Of a DNA stretch of 64,000 nucleotides, positions 25,875 through 36,828 are shown piece by piece; position 1 is the stretch's first letter; each line of letters starts with the position of its first letter. The stretch comes from Piezodorus guildinii. Its lineage: Eukaryota; Arthropoda; Insecta; Hemiptera; Pentatomidae. The position numbers and the translations under genes were made by a program. Location of the stretch: the NCBI GenBank assembly GCA_023052935.1, contig CM041297.1:49891917-49955916 (forward strand), in the 5' to 3' direction. The notes under the pieces were generated by a model that made no database searches, had not been told where the DNA came from, and was given only the letters and a program-made list of their open reading frames with translations.

Positions 25875-26250
25875 GGTCATTTCAGGGGCTTTCTCGCAGC
25901 ACAGGAAATGTAATGCCAGCTGGTTTCTTTTTTTTCACAGAAAAATATCTTCGACCCGCAAAGTACACAGATTGCATACAGAAATCCTTGGCCTCCGTGG
26001 GGCTTTTTCTATTCCAGGCGATCTGCAAGAAGTAAAGATCCCACGGGAAGTATTGAATATCCTCTTCGGAATAAAAAAGCACCGAGTCGGGAGGATGGAG
26101 GAGGGAACTTGGAAGTACAGCGTACCATACCCCTGCTGTCCGGTAACGTCTTATCTCGGCTGTATTCTTTATGAGACAATTTGGAATAACGGTCATCTCT
26201 CGAGGAAGAACACCTCATCACCTACTTCTGTCAAGAGCTCAACACCGTAG
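25875..26250 (+). other. GC-richer patch, possible exon
   Basis: A strong acceptor-like tract (TTTCTTTTTTTTCACAG, ending at 25940) precedes about 200 less AT-rich bases that are open in two plus frames and one minus frame; a donor-like GGTAACG lies near 26140. One plus frame runs about 125 codons from 25875 to a stop at 26248-26250. No domain was recognised, and openness in several frames means composition alone could explain it. It begins 150 bases after the Helitron fragment, so a captured host-gene piece is possible but unproven. Confidence 0.25.
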
Positions 26251-26702
26251 CGGTTAGCATGCCATCCTCGACGTGTCTCTCTGACATCCAGGCTCTCTAT
26301 GATGACATATTAAAATGGAAAACATCATTCCAACCCCTTCGCGCTAATCAACTCTTACATTTTACATAATTCAGTTCCAATTAAAAAGGGATGTATTAGA
26401 TAGATTTTAAGGCGATTTTTGACCTTTTGAAGCTGCTAAGCTCAAGATAGGCAAAACTCGCAGTATGGTTTTATGTTCCGGTCAAATTTCACAGTATGGT
26501 TTTTATTTTCCAAAACTCCAATGCGCCTAATAGTTTGAAAACAGAGAAAAATATTGGTATAGCAGGACTAATTCCTTTTCTATTACAGTCAACTTAAGAC
26601 AAAATCAAAAGAGAAATTGATTTAGACGAGAAACTCATTGTTATAAGGCTTGTACCTTCAATATTGTAATTTGTATATAAACCAAAACAGCCTGCGGTAC
26701 TT
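26251..26702. other. unassigned DNA
   Basis: A SINE-head-like GTAGCGGTTAGCATGCC at 26249-26265 is not followed by a recognisable SINE body. Nothing else recognised. Confidence 0.35.
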
Positions 26703-27137
26703 CAGGCACCGATCAGCGCCATCAAACACTTACTGTCAATAAAAACAAGGCAGAAGTGGAATACGAAATGGACCATCTCAACAAAAGGTAGACACACCTA
26801 TGACTTCATAAAAACAATTGACGATCAAACTAAACTTAAAAAAATATCCTACAAACTGACACAATTCCTGACGGGACATGGATGACCCAGAAGTTATTTA
26901 TTTCGATTCAAACTAAAAGACGACAAAATCTGTAAGTGTGACGGTAAAAGGAACAGACATACGACAATCTTTTATTCGATTGCAGTAAACTGGACAAACA
27001 TAGACACAAACTGATCTGAACAGTCCTACTTAACGGAGACCAATGGCCGCCTTCGAAGTGTGACCTTCTTACAAAATATTTTTCAAAATTTGATGAATTT
27101 GTGGACCGGGTGGACTATGCAGAATTAGAGAAATAGC
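26703..27137 (+). pseudogene. LINE ORF2 C-terminal remnant (post-RNase H region)
   Basis: Conceptual reading gives APISAIKHLLSIKTRQKWN, then KGRHTYDFI, QFLTGHG, a stop codon (TGA at 26885), RSYLFRFKLKDDKICKCDG, and after a frameshift CSKLDKHRHKL and KYFSKFDEFVDRVDYAELEK. The block QFLTGHG...YL.RFKL....C.C is the conserved tail that follows RNase H in Jockey/I/Loa-type LINE ORF2 proteins. The reverse transcriptase itself is absent, so this is a 5'-truncated and mutated copy. It differs from the Jockey-type copies ending WPRDLL, so at least two such lineages are present. The AT-rich stretch to about 27400 may be its 3' UTR. Confidence 0.75.
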
Positions 27138-28624
27138 AACGGGCAATAGTTTGTATTATTTCGTTAAGTAGTTATAACAAATGAATTATTTATTATTTGT
27201 TGCTGGTTTCTTTGTTTAGTCAATTAGTTAGTATTATTTTGTCAATTCGTTATAACAAATGATTAATTTATCAGTTTATATTTATTAGTTTTATTTACCA
27301 GTTATTAATATACAATTTTTTATATTCTGTAACTTAATGTTCTGTAACATAATTTATATTATGTAATAAAAATACGCGTTGTATCGCAAGATGGTACGCG
27401 TAGAAATATAAGCACCCATTGCAGGGTTACTGTAATGAGGAAAACGTAACAAATCATTTAGATCTAAGATTTATTTTGTTAAATACGGATTCATGGATAA
27501 ATCCAGGAACAATAATTTAGGTTACGAAAAATCATAATGATTTGCAATCGAAAATAATTAATCAAGTTCAATAATTAAAAGAAGCAAGTAATAAAATATA
27601 TAAAGAATATTTAAAAATTCTATTTGGAATACTTTATTTTATTCCAAACTAGTTTGGGTTCTAATTACAATTACTTAATCAAATTTAGTCCAAAGAAAGC
27701 ATTTATAAAAACTTAGGTATCACTTTTTTTTTACTTTTGGGGATAACATTTATAACTGTTAACGATTAAGTGACACCAAGGACGGGCGCAAGTGCCAACT
27801 CATCGGAGCGAAGGTCTTTCCAGTGAGTCACAAAAATGCAAGGGGTTACGTTTCAACTGACCTCAACCGGCTTTGACATTTCACGGCGATTAAATTGAGG
27901 AAAATGATAATTAACTAATTAGTATCGTATGTCACACATTCTCAAGTAAGGCCCTTTATAACATTAATTTATCGCAGGAATTTCCGGATTTTCATCAGTT
28001 TATTTTTATAATGCATCTTTTTGTAAAACATGACGACGATTCGAAATATCGAATTTATTAGTTGCAGCTTCTCAGACACACTGCAAAATTAATTATACAA
28101 ATTGTGACTGATTAAAGCGTAGCACGGGGCACCATAAAGTATACAAATTTTAGGAACTACGCAACTACAAAGCTATTAACTAATATTTTTGTAGATTATT
28201 TCACTCCTTATAAAATAATAGTAATATTTTTAGTAACAAACTTAATGTAATTGTTTAAAAAACTTATTCATAATAGTGATAAAGCCGGTTTAAATTTTTA
28301 ATTATAAAATCTTGTTCAGTATGATTAGCAACCTTTATAACTAAAAAAAAAAAAAAATCTAGTCTTAAATATTAATGCATAGGTACAGTTATTTAACACA
28401 TAAAAATAATATTAAGATTTGTACATACTGATTATTATTGAATTATGTGTTAATTTGACATAGAGGTATGGAAGAGAGATAAGAAGTAGGGCACTACCCA
28501 GAAATACCTGTCGAGAAATCAGTTTTGGGGTCCATATCATACCTGCCCAGATAATGCATTTATTTTTAATATTCAAGAGTTTTAAGTATTTATCCTATTA
28601 CAAAATATCAAAAATAGTAAAAAA
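27138..28624. other. unassigned AT-rich DNA
   Basis: Possibly 3' UTR of the preceding LINE up to about 27400. A small hairpin (TACGCGT...TACGCGTA) lies at about 27373-27401. Nothing else recognised. Confidence 0.4.
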
Positions 28625-28830
28625 TAGTCCTTTTCGTGCGTAACCAATCCTCCCTTCCTTATATAGACAGACTAATGCAATTTCGGACAGAGTTTTGTAT
28701 CGAGAAGAGTTTCTATATTAAAAAGTGTCTTTTTTTAGTGAGGCAATCCTAGTTACCTCAGAAATATTTCGATTGGTATCTTTTTAAAAGGCGATTTGAG
28801 TCAAAAATAGTGGTTCTCTTCCATTTTGAT
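28625..28830 (-). repeat. repeat Y, inverted copy
   Basis: Read on the minus strand it follows the same order as 30683-30899: CAAAATGGAAGAGAACCA, AAAAAGATAC.AATCGAAAT, and a TATA-box-like CTGTCTATATAAGG ahead of GCACGAAAAGGACTA. The two copies face each other across about 1.9 kb. The small open frame seen in the other copy is broken here by an early TGA. Confidence 0.7.
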
Positions 28831-30329
28831 TTTTTTTCCTTCTCATCCTCCATTTTTCAAACAAAACATACACAATAAAATACGAACATACATAAAACAT
28901 GATAATAGTTCCTTCTTTAGCTCGTGGACATTCGATTTTGTCTTTTTCGTGCGCGACTAACAACTAATTTTACAATTTCGAAGAATATGCCCGATTTTAA
29001 TATTTTAGGACTGTTTTAATTATTTTTTTTTTTTACACCAAGTTAAAGTTGAAAAGGATTCTTATCAATTGAAAAATCTTTTCACGATAATACGATTTAA
29101 AATCTGTGCTAATATCCCCCCACCACCCAAGCCTGGTAGATGGCAAGGATCACTACCTTTTGTTGACGTTGTCGAAAGGAGTTCGGCCTATGTCTGAATT
29201 CAATTTATTACAAAAACTCTGAATAACAGTCCCTTCCCATTTTTTTTTATTACATAAATAAAGACATAACAACCCTTAAAATGTAAAAAGTGCATGCAGT
29301 GCACCTATAAATATTTTTATGTAAATAAAAATATACCTTAGAATGAAAGGTCGGTAATAAAAGGTCAAATATCCTGTTATATATATGTATATAATGTATA
29401 TTGTGTAATTGTAAATAATAATAAAACCGGGGAGTGAGATAAAAAAAAAAAATTAAATCTGACTCAAACAAGTAGTGAGAAATCACGAGAAATGAAACAT
29501 AATTTAAAAATCTTCAATCCCAGACCCACAATCAGAACCCTCTTAAATACAGGGTTTAAGATTAGATGCAGCTGAAGAGAAAACAGAAATGTGAAAATCG
29601 AATAAAACTAAAAGCCTTTTAATGGGAAAAGGAAAAAAAAAATCTAACACCAACAATTGTTCTTGATTTTTAAAAACCTAAATAGGATAGTTGACCAAAC
29701 CCAAAGATTTGCAATCACATCATCCACATATAATGATTATTCCTTTAAGAAATAATTTTTTCATAGAAGTGGATTCTATACATCCTATTCGTTCACACGC
29801 TTTCAGAACGCAACCATATCCATATGTTTCTGATCGAATAATATATATTCTGCACACATTGAATATTTCGTTAAAATCACCTTTGTTGCATGAATTCTCA
29901 CCTTTAGGAATTCTCGAGTTTATCTCAGCATAAAGGAGATGGTATATAGGAAAGGACTTTCCTGTTCACTATCCTTAGCTTAGGCAATGACCCCGTACAA
30001 CAGGAATGACGTCCTATTCTTCCATTGTTGCCAGGGTCATCTTTCTTAGAGCACGGAACGGTACCGCCCCAGTGAGCTTCAACTGTCTACACTTTTTTTC
30101 TTGTCCTAGGTTCAAAGAGAGGGGAGAACTACAATGCGAGCAGAAAACTCTTTAACAACAGAAAAAGTATAATTGCTAAAGATAAGAATCAACTTAAGGA
30201 CAAGAATGTCACCGCACGACAAATACTTGTTCAGAAGGTTTTGAAGAAGGGTGTGGTCCTTAGCTAAGGGTTTCTTTTATTTTATACTGGATTCACGTCA
30301 TCTTAATTCATAGTAAAACCAAAAAATAA
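28831..30329. other. unassigned AT-rich DNA between Y copies
   Basis: No element or gene recognised. Slightly GC-richer at 29.94-30.12 kb, without an open frame of note. Confidence 0.4.
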
Positions 30330-31262
30330 TAAAGTACTATAAGTCCGAAATGTTACAGCGTTTTATTCATCAAAATCGGCTAACCAGAACAATCAGTTTA
30401 TACCAACTTAAATTTTAATGGGCTTTAATTTTATATAGATTTCATTCTGATTGAAATAGTGAGACAGACCCTAAATGCTAATATTATAAATTTTCTCCCT
30501 CTAAAGTACCTTTAACTTTGTCGATTCTATAAAATAACCATATTATCATTCGTAAAAAAAAAAACAGTTAAATATATAAGATGAACGAATTCGAATATCC
30601 AACTAAATGAGAAAACAACAAAAATGTTTTTTAATGCAAAATAAGGATTCTTAACGACTGACATCTATTGTAACTAGGATACGATTCAAAATGGAAGAGA
30701 ACCAACCACCATTTCTGACTCGATTCTCCTTTCAAAAAGATACGAATCGAAATAATTCACTGGTAAATCACCAGGATCACAGGATTAGGATCACCACACC
30801 AGAAAAGACACACTCTCTTCCCGATGCAAGAATCGATTCGAAATAGCATAAGTCTGTCTATATAAGGGAGAGAGGGTGGGTTAGGCACAAAAGGGACTAA
30901 TTTTACTATTACATATTTTAATTTTTTTTTTAAATTTTTATTTTAAGTCAAAGTTGCCTACAATATACCGCTGAATAGATAAGATTTTTTAAGAAAATTA
31001 TTATCTTATAAACAAAATTGTAAAAGATAATTGAGAGTGATGAAAAGCCGATATAACTAACTGAAGATAAAAGTAGTTGTAGATCAGATTATTTAATAAA
31101 ATAAATGTAACTATCCAAACAAAATTTTATTATTTCTTTAACCTTTGTACTTTCACTAGCTTATATATTAATCTGTAATATTAAACTGGAAATTCTCAAA
31201 TAAATTTAACAATGGAGGTATATGAAAGCCGTGTATTACGAACACCAGATTTTGTATCTATT
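30330..31262 (+). repeat. repeat family X, copy 1 (most complete)
   Basis: Ordered blocks shared with the other X copies are TCCGAAATGTTACAGCG, AACCAGAA...TTTATACCA, TTTCATTCTGATTGAAATAG, CTAAAGTACCTTTAA, GAACGAATTCGAATATCCAAC and the 3' third ending near GAAAGCCGTGTATTACGAAC. Between the 5' and 3' parts this copy carries Y (30683-30899), which X copy 4 lacks at that place. No transposase, LTR or convincing terminal inverted repeat is visible; a non-autonomous DNA transposon is the likeliest nature. Confidence 0.7.
30683..30899 (+). repeat. repeat Y with TATA-like box and small ORF
   Basis: Partner of the inverted copy at 28625-28830. It contains an ATG (30691) opening a 51-codon frame (begins MEENQPPFLTRFSFQK, stop at 30844-30846) and then CTATATAAGG (30859-30868). 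The TATA-like box lies after the frame and could be a promoter in either direction or chance in AT-rich DNA. No protein family recognised. Confidence 0.6.
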
Positions 31263-32169
31263 TGTTAATAAAAATCTTATAATTATTAACATACATAAAA
31301 ATGCGGTGCTATATAAACGCGTCATCGCCGTAAAGCTTTTCCATTGCATTGGCGACATGCAAAGCACTCAGTAACCAACTACATAGTCGCACCAAAAGAA
31401 GGTGTACTTCAGAAAAGATGAATCTCCTTAATGTTGGCGCACGAAGCTCCTAATACACAGTTCCAGATTTCACTTCAATCAAGCTGTTCCAAAATTAGAA
31501 GCAGTAATGGCGCAGAATCAGAGAGAGGTGGATGGGAAGCAAGAAGAGAAAAAAAATGAGGTCTGACATTAGAAGGTAATTGCCGCGAAGTTGAGGGCGA
31601 GGAGAAAGAATCGCCGTGGAGGACGGAGCGGCCTTGACTCCGTCATATTTCCGTTCGTGTGTGGCGTCTTCTGGGCCAGGGCAGTCAAAACTATAACAAC
31701 AAGGGCATGTAATACCAATGACATTTTGTTTTTCTTTCAGCAATGTATATTGTGTTTTCCTTTAATTAGGGATTTCACGGAATGAAACATAGAAGATGAA
31801 AAAAAAATACTGACAATAGGATAAAGCAGCTTTCAAACTCTATCGGTCAAGCATTAAATAAACTAAACTAAAATGAAATTTCGTCCCATAAGAAAGAAAT
31901 TCATACTCTTTTAACTACTATATTCCTAATTTTTGGTCATTATTATCCTTTTCATCATCAATAAAACACGCTCGGGTAATAAAATGTTTGCTCTATTATA
32001 TAGAACTATATTGATAATGATAAAAAAGAAACATAAATATATTATAATGTTTTTTTTTAAATGTCCACTCTCAATACGACCTTGACCAAGACATGTCTAG
32101 CGAGTGTGAGGAGAAACATAATAAGAAAAGTCACGCAAAACATGAAAGGAAAACGGTAAGTTGTTTAAA
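31263..32169. other. unassigned DNA
   Basis: A GC-richer patch at about 31590-31690 is open on both strands for roughly 60-80 codons with no recognisable domain. An acceptor-like TTTGTTTTTCTTTCAG ends at 31740. At 32094 an ATG opens a short Lys/Glu/His-rich frame interrupted by a donor-like GGTAAGTT; it sits just upstream of X copy 2. Confidence 0.35.
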
Positions 32170-32565
32170 AATGAAATATCATATTTTAAGAGCGTATATG
32201 CCTGATGTTATATATAGATATATGTAACAACATTTTCAACAAAATCAAAAAACCAAAAAGGCCTTTATACCATACATTTTGTACCTTTTTATGATTTTAT
32301 CAAAAACAGCTCAAACGGTTTTGGTTAAAATCGCTACATAAATGTAAAAAATAATGGACGTCAATATGGCCTTAGGTTTCATTCTGAATGAAATAGTCCG
32401 AAAGAACTTAAATAACGATATTTAATTTTTTTCTTCTTCTAAAGTACCTTTAATTTTGTAAATTCAAAGAAAATTAACCATATCATCTTGTTAGCATTTA
32501 TAAAACAAGAGTAAACATGTAACTTAAAAGAACTTCATAACAACAAAAGGAGAAAAGAGCTTACA
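32170..32565 (+). repeat. repeat family X, copy 2
   Basis: Carries the 5' half of X: ATTTTAAGAGCGTATATG, TTATACCATACATTTTG, AAAACAGCTCAAACGG, TTTCATTCTGAATGAAATAG, CTAAAGTACCTTTAATTTTG and AACCATATCATCTTGTTA. It matches copies 3 and 4 most closely. The 3' third is missing. Confidence 0.75.
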
Positions 32566-32599
32566 TATTATTTATTTATTTATTATTCCGACAGGCGGA

Positions 32600-32742
32600 C
32601 AAGCGGATTTTTTTTCGTTATTCAAGTTCTACGTATCCTGAAAGTAAGCCCTCAAATTTTGAGTAGTTTTTTTTTTATTTTTTTTTTTTTTTTTTTTTTT
32701 TTTTGTCGATTACAAAGGTTTATTATTCAAAATCATGAAACA
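32600..32742 (+). repeat. interspersed repeat R1, copy 1
   Basis: GCGGATTTTTTTTCGTT, GTAAGCCCTCAAATTTTGAG, a long T tract and GATTACAAAGGTTTATTATT are shared in the same order with 59873-59992. A T-rich interspersed repeat of unknown type. Confidence 0.7.
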
Positions 32743-35700
32743 AAATAAAGGAAAATTCAATAACGGAAAAACTAACAACCTTTTACTCGTGAAATTCGGG
32801 ATTTCTCGAAATTTTAAAATATTTTTCACACTAATTCTCATATTTCTGCTACATTAAGTCGCTGAACAGGTAAAAACTAAAAGTTCAAAATCCTTTCATA
32901 GGTGAACTTGAAAAATTTTTATCTGCTGAAATCCGATACATTTTTTTTTAGCTTTCTTTCCTATCCTTGATATGTGAGAGGTTCAAATCAGAATAGTGAT
33001 TTTTTTAGCTAAAGCTTTTTTTATTACATTTTTAGTTGAACCATTTAAATATTTCAAAAGCAAGTCAATAGTCCTAGGACGGTGGGGTATAGACGTAACA
33101 AGACAAAGCATTTGTACGCTTTGAGCTAATTGGGACTCTGTGCGGTTTTTCACGTGCAAATAAGAGGGGGTTTCCATGGAAACTTCCAACAGGTGATGTG
33201 GAGTTTAAGAACAATCCACTCCCTCCACCCGTTTTGTGTTACATTATTTATAGCGGTCGTACCTATGATAATATTCACGTCAAAATATGATTCATTATTC
33301 GATAATAAATCAAATTTTAGTCCATCATATGATATAGAATTTTAAATAAATCAGATTTAAAAAAAATTTGATTTCCAATGTCTTAGTTAAAAAACCGTTC
33401 TTAACAATACATACTACTATTTAATATAATCGATAATAAATCAACTTTAGTCATCAATAATAAATTTTAAATAACTATTAGATACAAAAAAAAAAGTTGA
33501 TACAATAATACTATACTTTTACAAAAACTAATACTATTAATACTAATAATACAATAATGAAGTAAGCAAGGGTTATAAGACAAAAACGACAGATGGAACA
33601 TTAATTCATGTAATTTTGTGGTAATTAAAAAAAAAAAACTTATTTAAATAGTCTTTATTCCAATAATTATAAAATGAGATTATAGAATAAAATGATAAAC
33701 TAGTTTAATTTAAAATTAATTCCTTGAGATAAAGGAGATTAAGCTTAATTAATTATGTAGAAACACTGCATACATATTGGCGAAATATTCAAAGGGATAC
33801 AGAAATAATAAACATAGTTTCAATTTTCTATCATAAAGATTATTATTACATTATTTTATTAATTAGAACCATTTCTTCTTAAATAAAGTAATGAAATGAG
33901 TTATTAATGTAATAATAAATAAATATATAAGAAGATACGGTTTTTAGTAATAAAATAAAACAATAAATATTTTTATTATCACTCTTTTAATGGAATTTTT
34001 TTTTTTTTTTTTTTAAACAATTCTGTTTCTTAAAAGCTATCGTCGAACTTATTTCACATTGTCCTGAAAGAGATAGCAAATACAGTAAGTAAAACAGTTT
34101 AACATTTTAAAACCTTTTTTTTAAACTTTTATTGTTTTTCTGGGTATTTAAACATCCTGTAATATTTTTTTTAAATAATAATAATTTCCTTCAAATATTA
34201 AGCGTTTCTAAGATTTTTATTTTACTGAACTCATTTTTTTTTTAATGAATTTCGTATTAAGGTTGGCTAATATATATATCCGAAATCAATACACTTACTT
34301 ATCACAGGTAATTTGTCGAAGAATAACGTATATAATATTTTTTATTTATTTACAAACAATTGATTATATTTTTTAACAGCTCTGCTGGATTTCGGATCTG
34401 AGATAAATCTGTATTTTCCAGGTTTTAAGGTCACTTTTGAAGTGGTCACCCTTCAAGAAATTATGTAACCGCATAAATAATAAGATAACTATTAATATAA
34501 AAAGGCCAACACGAAAAGAAACAGTGGCAGAAATAAATAAAGATATTTCCATTTAATCTATAACAGTACAACTACTAAAGAGTTGCTAAAGAATGCAGGC
34601 GCCCAGTTTTCACAACGGAACTGCAGTTTTTGCTCTCATTTCCAGCAAGTTGACTAAAATTGCACAAACGACGGAATAAGCTAGTTTTCTCTCGAATTTC
34701 AAATATAAAACTTCTATATTTTCGCTATTATTATTACAAACTGAACTAGAACCAATAAACAACCATCGTAAAAAAAAGTCATATCAAACTAAAAAATAAA
34801 CAAATAAATTATTGGCCTCTAAGTCAAATTTGTAAATTATTTGTAAACAAAATGAGAAAAATAATCAATCTAACAACAATCCTTCCAATTCACTTATTAA
34901 ATAAACTAAATTAAACAAATAAAAGCAATTTTTTACAGATATTTTTGTTTATTACTTTGACCATGTTAAAATAAAAAAATAAATATTTATTACGTTTTAT
35001 AAAACACTCCTTGCAACAAAAAACTTGAAAAACAATACCATAATAAAGTAATTTATAATTATAATAAAAATAGTTACCGTTTGTTATGGTGTTTGTGGAG
35101 TCCGATCAAGGACCCATAAAAAAATCGCATGTTGGGTAGCAAATTTTATTTTTTTAAATAAAAAGCTTCATTTTTATTTATTCTGTTTATACTTATACTC
35201 CATATGTTAATGTAATTAAGTGTATATGAATTGAATATATTTAAAAATCAGTTTTGAACGCCCATCCGTCAATAAAATGCTTGTTTAAGTATTTTAAGGA
35301 TTCCTTTTGCAAAATTTGTACTTAAGGAATCACGAATACAAATGGATGTCAAACTATGCTACAGGCCTTCAAGTGCACTAGTTTCGGACAAGTCCTAACT
35401 TTCCCCTATCTTTGAAAAAAAAAAAAAAAAAAAACTGATAGAAAAAATTCTTAGGGTAACCTTTCGAAACTTTTACAATAGCACTACGCTATAAAAGCCT
35501 GAACTATACCGTTCCCACGCATCCTAGTCGGCAACACGGGCAGGTGTCACAAACCAATATCCATTATCCATCCACTTGATCAGAATCGATACACGTAAGA
35601 AATGACTTTAAATAAAATATGACATATGAAAATTATAAATGATATAATCTATACAATTTATAAGTAACCTAGATTAAAAAAAAAAAGTTTTAACAGTCTG

Positions 35701-36391
35701 TCGAATAAGAATAACTAGGAAAACAAAAACATTTAATGCAATGGATGGATAAAGAAAATTATTAAATCTTCATTAATTCATATTTATTTTAATATTATTT
35801 CTTTACATTTACAATATTTTTTGACGGAAAAGTAAAACAGTATGACATCAGTTAAGAAGAAAAAACTCAGTTAAGCGACAAACAAAAAAACAACAACAAA
35901 TCTTTAGTCCAAGTATATAAAAACAAGACAAATGATCAACTCATTTCAATAAAGAATTTGAAAAATGTATATACATATTTTCAACTCCCATCTCTTTATT
36001 AAGTGAATATAAATTCCTAATAAGTGAATATTCACCAATATTTGATTGATAAAATACTATTATACTTAACTAGTAATAGATATATAGCATTAAAACAACT
36101 AAGCCTATTTTATTACTTAAAAAAAAAGTTAAAACACTCACTTTCATTTATTTTTATTCGTTCCATAAAGAGGATTATAGATATTTTATTCATTAAATCT
36201 ATTCGCTATTTTATATCAATATAAAAATATACATAATTATCCGTTCGTTATCGAATATTTAAAATGCTAAAACTGAACAAAATATTTTTAAATTTTAATG
36301 AAATATATCCTCTCTAACATTTCCTTACAATTTAGAATATTTGTTTTTTGTAATGTTTTTGCAGGTGAAAAAAAATGATTGCGTTAAACAA
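32743..36391. other. unassigned, extremely AT-rich DNA
   Basis: About 3.6 kb with very low GC, several A/T homopolymers (for example T18 near 33998 and A21 near 35417) and no recognisable element on either strand. Confidence 0.5.
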
Positions 36392-36392
36392 G

Positions 36393-36481
<89 letters not shown>
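36392..36481. repeat. A16 tract and (TA)n microsatellite
   Basis: Poly-A (36392-36407) runs directly into about 74 bases of TA repeat with one TTA interruption. Confidence 0.95.
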
Positions 36482-36486
<5 letters not shown>

Positions 36487-36541
36487 CTAAGATGAATTAC
36501 TATGAGTGCTGGCATGCATTAACTGTACTGAACTGAATCAT

Positions 36542-36828
36542 GCATTTATTTGTTTGTTTATTAATATAACGCCACTTTTAGGCTACAGCTTATAATCGGA
36601 CGATGCTAGTGGGAGTTATATATTTTGTCTACCCACGTTTAAATTAGGATGGGGGTCTTTAACGAGTACCTAACAGCACAGGCTCTGGACCAACATTTTA
36701 CGTCTCAAAAAAGAATGGCAAGCTAAGGGTTCTTTACTCCCTTCAAAAAATTCTAAACACATCTGCTGGGTGTGAACCGCGGTCCTGAGCACAGAGGCTG
36801 TAATAATAACCGCTACACCTCGCCTAAA
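36542..36828 (-). mobile_element. tRNA-derived SINE, family A
   Basis: On the minus strand it begins GGCGAGGTGTAGCGGTTATT and continues with a B-box-like GCGGTTCACACCC, GAGTAAAGAACCC, GGTACTCGTTAAAGACCCC and ends with an ATAAACAAACAAATAAATG tail. The order and lengths match the 52.5 kb copy. Internal divergence is high, so this is an old insertion. Confidence 0.8.
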
